15,864 nucleotides of DNA from contig JALHSX010000248.1 of the NCBI GenBank assembly GCA_022865445.1, forward strand, positions 1 through 15,864. The letters are read 5' to 3'. This document shows positions 12,717-15,864 of this stretch, one piece after another. This stretch comes from Thermoplasmata archaeon (lineage in GTDB: Archaea; Thermoplasmatota; Thermoplasmata; UBA10834). Both the position numbers and the translations under genes were made by a program. How positions within the stretch are numbered: position 1 is the first letter of the stretch; the number at the start of each line of letters is the position of its first letter. The notes beneath the pieces were generated by a model. That model did not search any database. It was not told the DNA's origin and saw only the letters and a program-made list of their open reading frames with translations.

Positions 12717-14171
12717 TTATCGATGTCTCAACTTCGGATTGAGAATATCATCAAGGGCATATCCCAGGAGAGTGAACCCAAGGACGACGACCACGATGCA
12801 CAAACCCGGGGCTAGGATCCACCAGTGCAAGCCATTCTCGAATGCGGAGTTGTCAGAGGCAAACGACAACATCGTGCCCCAAGTGACCTCCCCGACAGGA
12901 CGCAGGTGTAGGAAGCTCAGTGTTGCCTCAGAGAGAATGGAGACTGCCACGGTGAGAATGGTGTTCGCGAATATCATCGGGAACGTGTTCGGGAAGATAT
13001 GCCTGCCAATTATGTTGAGGTCCGATGCGCCTATGCTCCTGGCCCTCTCGATGTACTGCCGCTCCTTTATGGAAAGGACCTGAGCCCTCACCAATCGGGC
13101 AGTATAGGACCATCCCGTAAGACCGATGATGAGTATGATGCCCGTAAGGGTGATCTCGCCCAGCATCGCCGCCACGATGATCATCAACACTAGCCACGGG
13201 ATCGATAGGACGACGTCATTCGCACGCATGACGATCTCGTCCTTCCATCCCCCCACATAGCCGGAGTAGAGACCGACAGCAGCACCCAGGAAGGAAGCGA
13301 TGATGGCGGAGACGACCCCCACGAGCATCGATGTTCTGGCTCCGTAGAACAACTCGTCCAGTATGTCTATCCCGTAGTTGTCGGTTCCCAACCAGTGGTC
13401 CGCTGATGGCTTTTGGCGCATTGTGAGAGGATCTTCACTCTGAGTTTTCACATCGCCCGCGATCGATGGGCCAATCACCGCCATGACGCCGAAGGCTATC
13501 AGTATTATGATGCCCAGGATGCCCATCCGGTTCTTGACCAACTGCTTCATAATCTTGCGGGTCTTCTTCACCGTGAGCTTTATCTTCTCCTGGCCGGCCT
13601 CAGTAATCATTGGCAGACCAGCTCTGAGATTGCGGATTGCAGGTCTCAGATACACACCGCCAATCAACAGCAGAACCCCTAGGATGATGAGTGAGAGCCA
13701 ATTCTTCTCCAGGAACGTCTTCGGAGGCCCAGTGACGATGATGTATATGGTGTCCGAGCCGGTCCTATTGAGACTGTCCGTCACATTCAACCTGATGGTA
13801 TAGACCCCGGTTTGGTTCGCATGGATGGTCTGGTTCATCCCGTACAGGTCGGTTAGCTGAGTTCCTGCCGTCCTATTCGAGAAGGTTATGTTCCACGTGA
13901 AGTTCAGGTTCCCGGCGCCCTCGAAACCCATCGAGCCGGAACCGTCTAAGGTCACTATAGCGCCTTTCGTAACATTCTGATTGCCTCCCGCATTCGCCGT
14001 CGGACCCTCGTCCTGCGCGAGGACTATGGAATGTTCACGCCCTGAGTCCTGGCTATCGCCGGGATAGAGTCCGCCAGCCAAGAGAGCTATGGCTGCGACG
14101 AGCAACAGAGATGCGGGCACATGCCGCCAAAGCCCGCATTTTCCCAGTCCAGACCTCGTGATGATTCGCAT
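12717..14171 (-). CDS. PKD-fused DppC-type ABC transporter permease
   Basis: A 484-residue fusion. Residues ~17-36 are a signal/anchor helix, ~56-147 an extracellular PKD domain (GPTANAGGNQNVTKGAIVTLDG to NVTDSLNRTG), ~155-175 a membrane helix, and ~176-214 a basic cytosolic linker. From ~215 to the end it is a complete DppC-like permease: NRMGILGIIILIAFG, HWLGTDNYGIDILDELFYGARTS (DppC hallmark), and the EAA loop YIERARSIGASDLNIIGRHIFPN that docks on the ATPase. Ordinary DppC proteins are about 300 residues and lack the first ~200. The topology is consistent: PKD outside, linker inside, then the usual permease start. The PKD carries about eight N-x-S/T sequons. ATG 14171 has GAGG 7 nt upstream. 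TTG 14177 is an alternative. It starts 10 nt after the DppB-type stop, so the genes are coupled. It pairs with DppB to form the peptide-importer channel. Confidence 0.92.
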   Translation of the reverse strand: MRIITRSGLGKCGLWRHVPASLLLVAAIALLAGGLYPGDSQDSGREHSIVLAQDEGPTANAGGNQNVTKGAIVTLDGSGSMGFEGAGNLNFTWNITFSNRTAGTQLTDLYGMNQTIHANQTGVYTIRLNVTDSLNRTGSDTIYIIVTGPPKTFLEKNWLSLIILGVLLLIGGVYLRPAIRNLRAGLPMITEAGQEKIKLTVKKTRKIMKQLVKNRMGILGIIILIAFGVMAVIGPSIAGDVKTQSEDPLTMRQKPSADHWLGTDNYGIDILDELFYGARTSMLVGVVSAIIASFLGAAVGLYSGYVGGWKDEIVMRANDVVLSIPWLVLMIIVAAMLGEITLTGIILIIGLTGWSYTARLVRAQVLSIKERQYIERARSIGASDLNIIGRHIFPNTFPMIFANTILTVAVSILSEATLSFLHLRPVGEVTWGTMLSFASDNSAFENGLHWWILAPGLCIVVVVLGFTLLGYALDDILNPKLRHR

Positions 14172-14181
14172 TGACAATCCT

Positions 14182-15195
14182 CTAGCTTATCTTTATCCTC
14201 GGATCGACGTAGTATAGGAGCATATCTGCGACGAAGTTCGCGACCACGACTGCGATCCCGCCTACGACGACGATGAACTGGAGGATCGGGAAGTCCAGAG
14301 TACCGATGGCATCGATCGTTCTGAAGCCGATGCCAGGATAGTTGAAGACGTACTCCACCTGATACGCACCACCTATGATGAACGCTATGTCCATCGCGAT
14401 CAAGGCGATCATTGGAGGCATGCCGTTCGGAAGCGCGTGGTGCCTCAGAACCCCGTAGTCCGTGAGGCCCTTCGCGCGTGCAGTCAAGATGAAGTCTTCC
14501 GTCATCGTGTCAACGAGCGCACTCCTCATCACTAGCGAGACGCCTGCAAGGGACCCTACCGCGAGGACGGTAGCTGGCAAGATGAGGTATTTGAGAATAC
14601 TCAGAATGACCGGCAGGTTCCACGCCAGATGGCCGTACCTGTCAGAATCATAGTATCCACTAGGAGGTAGCTGTGGCCACCAAGACATGCCCAGAGGGTG
14701 CGTTGTGAACAGGGCTTGCAGAATCAAAGCCATCCAGAAAACTGGCATTCCATAGAAGAACAGCGAGATTGATGTTGCCCCAACATCGAATGCGCTTCCT
14801 CGCCTGTACGCTGAGAGCGCTCCAATCGCTACGCCGAGGAGGACCATGATGAACGTGGAGGTGCCAACAAGAAGAGCCGTCCACCTCATATCCTGGAAGA
14901 TAATTGAAGAAACGGAACGATTCAATATGTACGACGTGCCCCAATTGAGAGATATCGTGTTCCAGAGATACCACGCTAGCTGTTCGGGAAGGCTATCATT
15001 CAGGTGGAACTTCTCATACAAGGCCCATCTGATGCTTTCGTCATACTTATTGCCCCTCGGGACGATGTTTTGGACGGGGTCGCCCGGCATGAAATGAATC
15101 AGGAAGAAGTTGAGAACCATTATTCCGAAGATAGTGATTACGACATTCACGAGCCTTCTAGTTAGAATCCGCCGGAATGTCTTTCTTGACGCCAT
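14182..15195 (-). CDS. DppB-type ABC transporter permease
   Basis: A 337-residue inner-channel subunit of a peptide/oligopeptide importer. The family start ILTRRLVNVVITIFGIMVLN is followed by FFLIHFMPGDPVQNIV (the DppB 'F-x-L-x-x-x-x-PGDP' mark). The protein then has a large extracellular loop, helices around LLVGTSTFIMVLLGVAIGAL and LILPATVLAVGSLAGVSLV, the EAA loop DFILTARAKGLTDYGVLRHHALPN for ATPase docking, and the end YVDPRIKIS. Length is normal for the family, and unlike its partner it has no extra domain. GGAGGT 7 nt before ATG 15195 is a near-perfect Shine-Dalgarno site and decides the start over a longer frame to 15231. The upstream gene stops 1 nt before it and the DppC-type gene follows within 10 nt, so all three form an operon. 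Confidence 0.93.
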   Translation of the reverse strand: MASRKTFRRILTRRLVNVVITIFGIMVLNFFLIHFMPGDPVQNIVPRGNKYDESIRWALYEKFHLNDSLPEQLAWYLWNTISLNWGTSYILNRSVSSIIFQDMRWTALLVGTSTFIMVLLGVAIGALSAYRRGSAFDVGATSISLFFYGMPVFWMALILQALFTTHPLGMSWWPQLPPSGYYDSDRYGHLAWNLPVILSILKYLILPATVLAVGSLAGVSLVMRSALVDTMTEDFILTARAKGLTDYGVLRHHALPNGMPPMIALIAMDIAFIIGGAYQVEYVFNYPGIGFRTIDAIGTLDFPILQFIVVVGGIAVVVANFVADMLLYYVDPRIKIS

Positions 15196-15196
15196 C

Positions 15197-15864
15197 TCAA
15201 GGACCTCCTTCCTTTCTGCTCGACGGCGCATCCGCTTCCATGCTCTTCCTCAGCATCCACTCGTCATATGTCATGCCCTGCTCCTCTAGGACCTTGAGAC
15301 GACGAGACGTCCGGGCAAAGCGAATCACTATGAGAACGGGTATCATACAGAGGAGACCTAGGCTCGTGTAGTCCCACCACGACCAGGATTCAACTACAAT
15401 CACAACCGGCGCTTTGATCTCGAACGGCGTGGCGTTGTATAGTCTGTGGTGATCGAACATCCCCGTCTTGTTGTCTGTGTACCAGATCATGACCCCGTAG
15501 GTGCCGGGATTCGCATAGGAGTGACTGAAAGTGAGCGTCACATTGTTCGCCACGAAGTCCGTCAGGTTGAAATAGAGTCTCGAACTGTTGTCTCCAAAAT
15601 CAATTACCACCTGAATCGGGTCCCGCTCAGGATCTGTGATCACAAGCGTGAAGTTGACCATCTCGTTTATCATACCAGATGTTCCCTTGGACAGATTGTA
15701 TTCGATGACGGAGAGTACCGGCGGTCGGTTCGTGGAATTGACCTGGACGAAGACCGTCAGGAAGATCTCGTGGCCTGGAATACCATCGGTCACAGTGACA
15801 GAGACATTGAAGGAACCGGCATCGGTGTAGTTCCGGTGCACGATGAACGGGTACAGCAACTCCG
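15197..15864 (-). CDS. PKD-containing membrane-anchored protein, C-terminal part (runs off the right edge)
   Basis: About 222 residues of a larger protein open to the window edge. It begins in the end of one PKD-like domain (YTDAGSFNVSVTVTDG), followed by a second (VNFTLVITDPERDPIQVVIDFGDNSS to GTYGVMIWYTDN). A membrane helix (DYTSLGLLCMIPVLIVIRFA, about 50 residues from the end) and a 40-residue charged cytosolic tail (RTSRRLKVLEEQGMTYDEWM) follow. Around ten N-x-S/T sequons lie in the extracellular part. Its stop is 1 nt from the DppB-type ATG, so it is the operon gene just before the permeases. By position and by the PKD-bearing binding protein downstream, I infer it is the C-terminal end of another family 5 solute-binding protein, but no binding domain is in view. 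Confidence 0.75.
   Translation of the reverse strand, partial: ELLYPFIVHRNYTDAGSFNVSVTVTDGIPGHEIFLTVFVQVNSTNRPPVLSVIEYNLSKGTSGMINEMVNFTLVITDPERDPIQVVIDFGDNSSRLYFNLTDFVANNVTLTFSHSYANPGTYGVMIWYTDNKTGMFDHHRLYNATPFEIKAPVVIVVESWSWWDYTSLGLLCMIPVLIVIRFARTSRRLKVLEEQGMTYDEWMLRKSMEADAPSSRKEGGP
15203..15208 (-). promoter_or_regulatory. Strong Shine-Dalgarno site for the DppB-type gene
   Basis: On the minus strand this reads GGAGGT, 7 nt before ATG 15195. It lies inside the 3' end of the upstream coding sequence and fixes the permease start. Confidence 0.8.

Overview
The window looks like a chromosomal segment of an archaeon, most probably an uncultured member of the Thermoplasmatota (inference). The archaeal evidence is: a KEOPS Pcc1-type subunit; an archaeal-style tRNA-Gln with A1:U72 and no encoded CCA; several TATA-like boxes 25-30 nt upstream of start codons (leaderless or short-leader genes); TTG starts, some backed by Shine-Dalgarno sites; and secreted proteins rich in PKD domains and N-glycosylation sequons, one ending in a PEF-type sorting tail. 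The phylum is a judgement from gene content. There is no rRNA or other marker to prove it.

Region 1 (1-3500) is compact housekeeping and small-protein territory. It holds the 3' end of a PUA-domain gene (possibly archaeosine tRNA-guanine transglycosylase), convergent Pcc1 (KEOPS), a small two-helix membrane protein, tRNA-Gln(UUG), an EamA/DMT-type transporter preceded by a possible coupled 62-codon ORF, a basic coiled-coil miniprotein, and a C_GCAxxG_C_C family protein. The last is flanked by two small proteins that appear to be paralogues of each other and that I do not recognise.

Region 2 (3518-15864) is entirely on the minus strand and encodes cell-surface proteins. In transcription order from the right edge: a partial PKD protein with a C-terminal membrane anchor; a DppB-type permease; a DppC-type permease with an extracellular PKD domain and an extra membrane helix fused to its N-terminus; a 1200-residue family 5 (DppA/OppA) solute-binding protein carrying four PKD-like domains and a C-terminal 'GWN' module; a small secreted protein with a PEF-type tail; a five-PKD secreted protein whose last PKD is interrupted by a domain homologous to that small protein; and a sialidase-like (Asp-box) propeller protein ending in the same GWN module as the binding protein.

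The permeases and binding proteins plausibly form a peptide/oligopeptide ABC importer adapted to an archaeal surface layer. The ATPase subunits are not in the window. The neighbouring secreted proteins share modules with one another and with the binding protein, and this is visible at DNA level as recent duplication: the GWN module twice, the inserted domain twice, and 258-bp PKD units in tandem. The locus looks like an active site of domain shuffling among exported proteins. No CRISPR array, transposase, rRNA or phage gene was seen.
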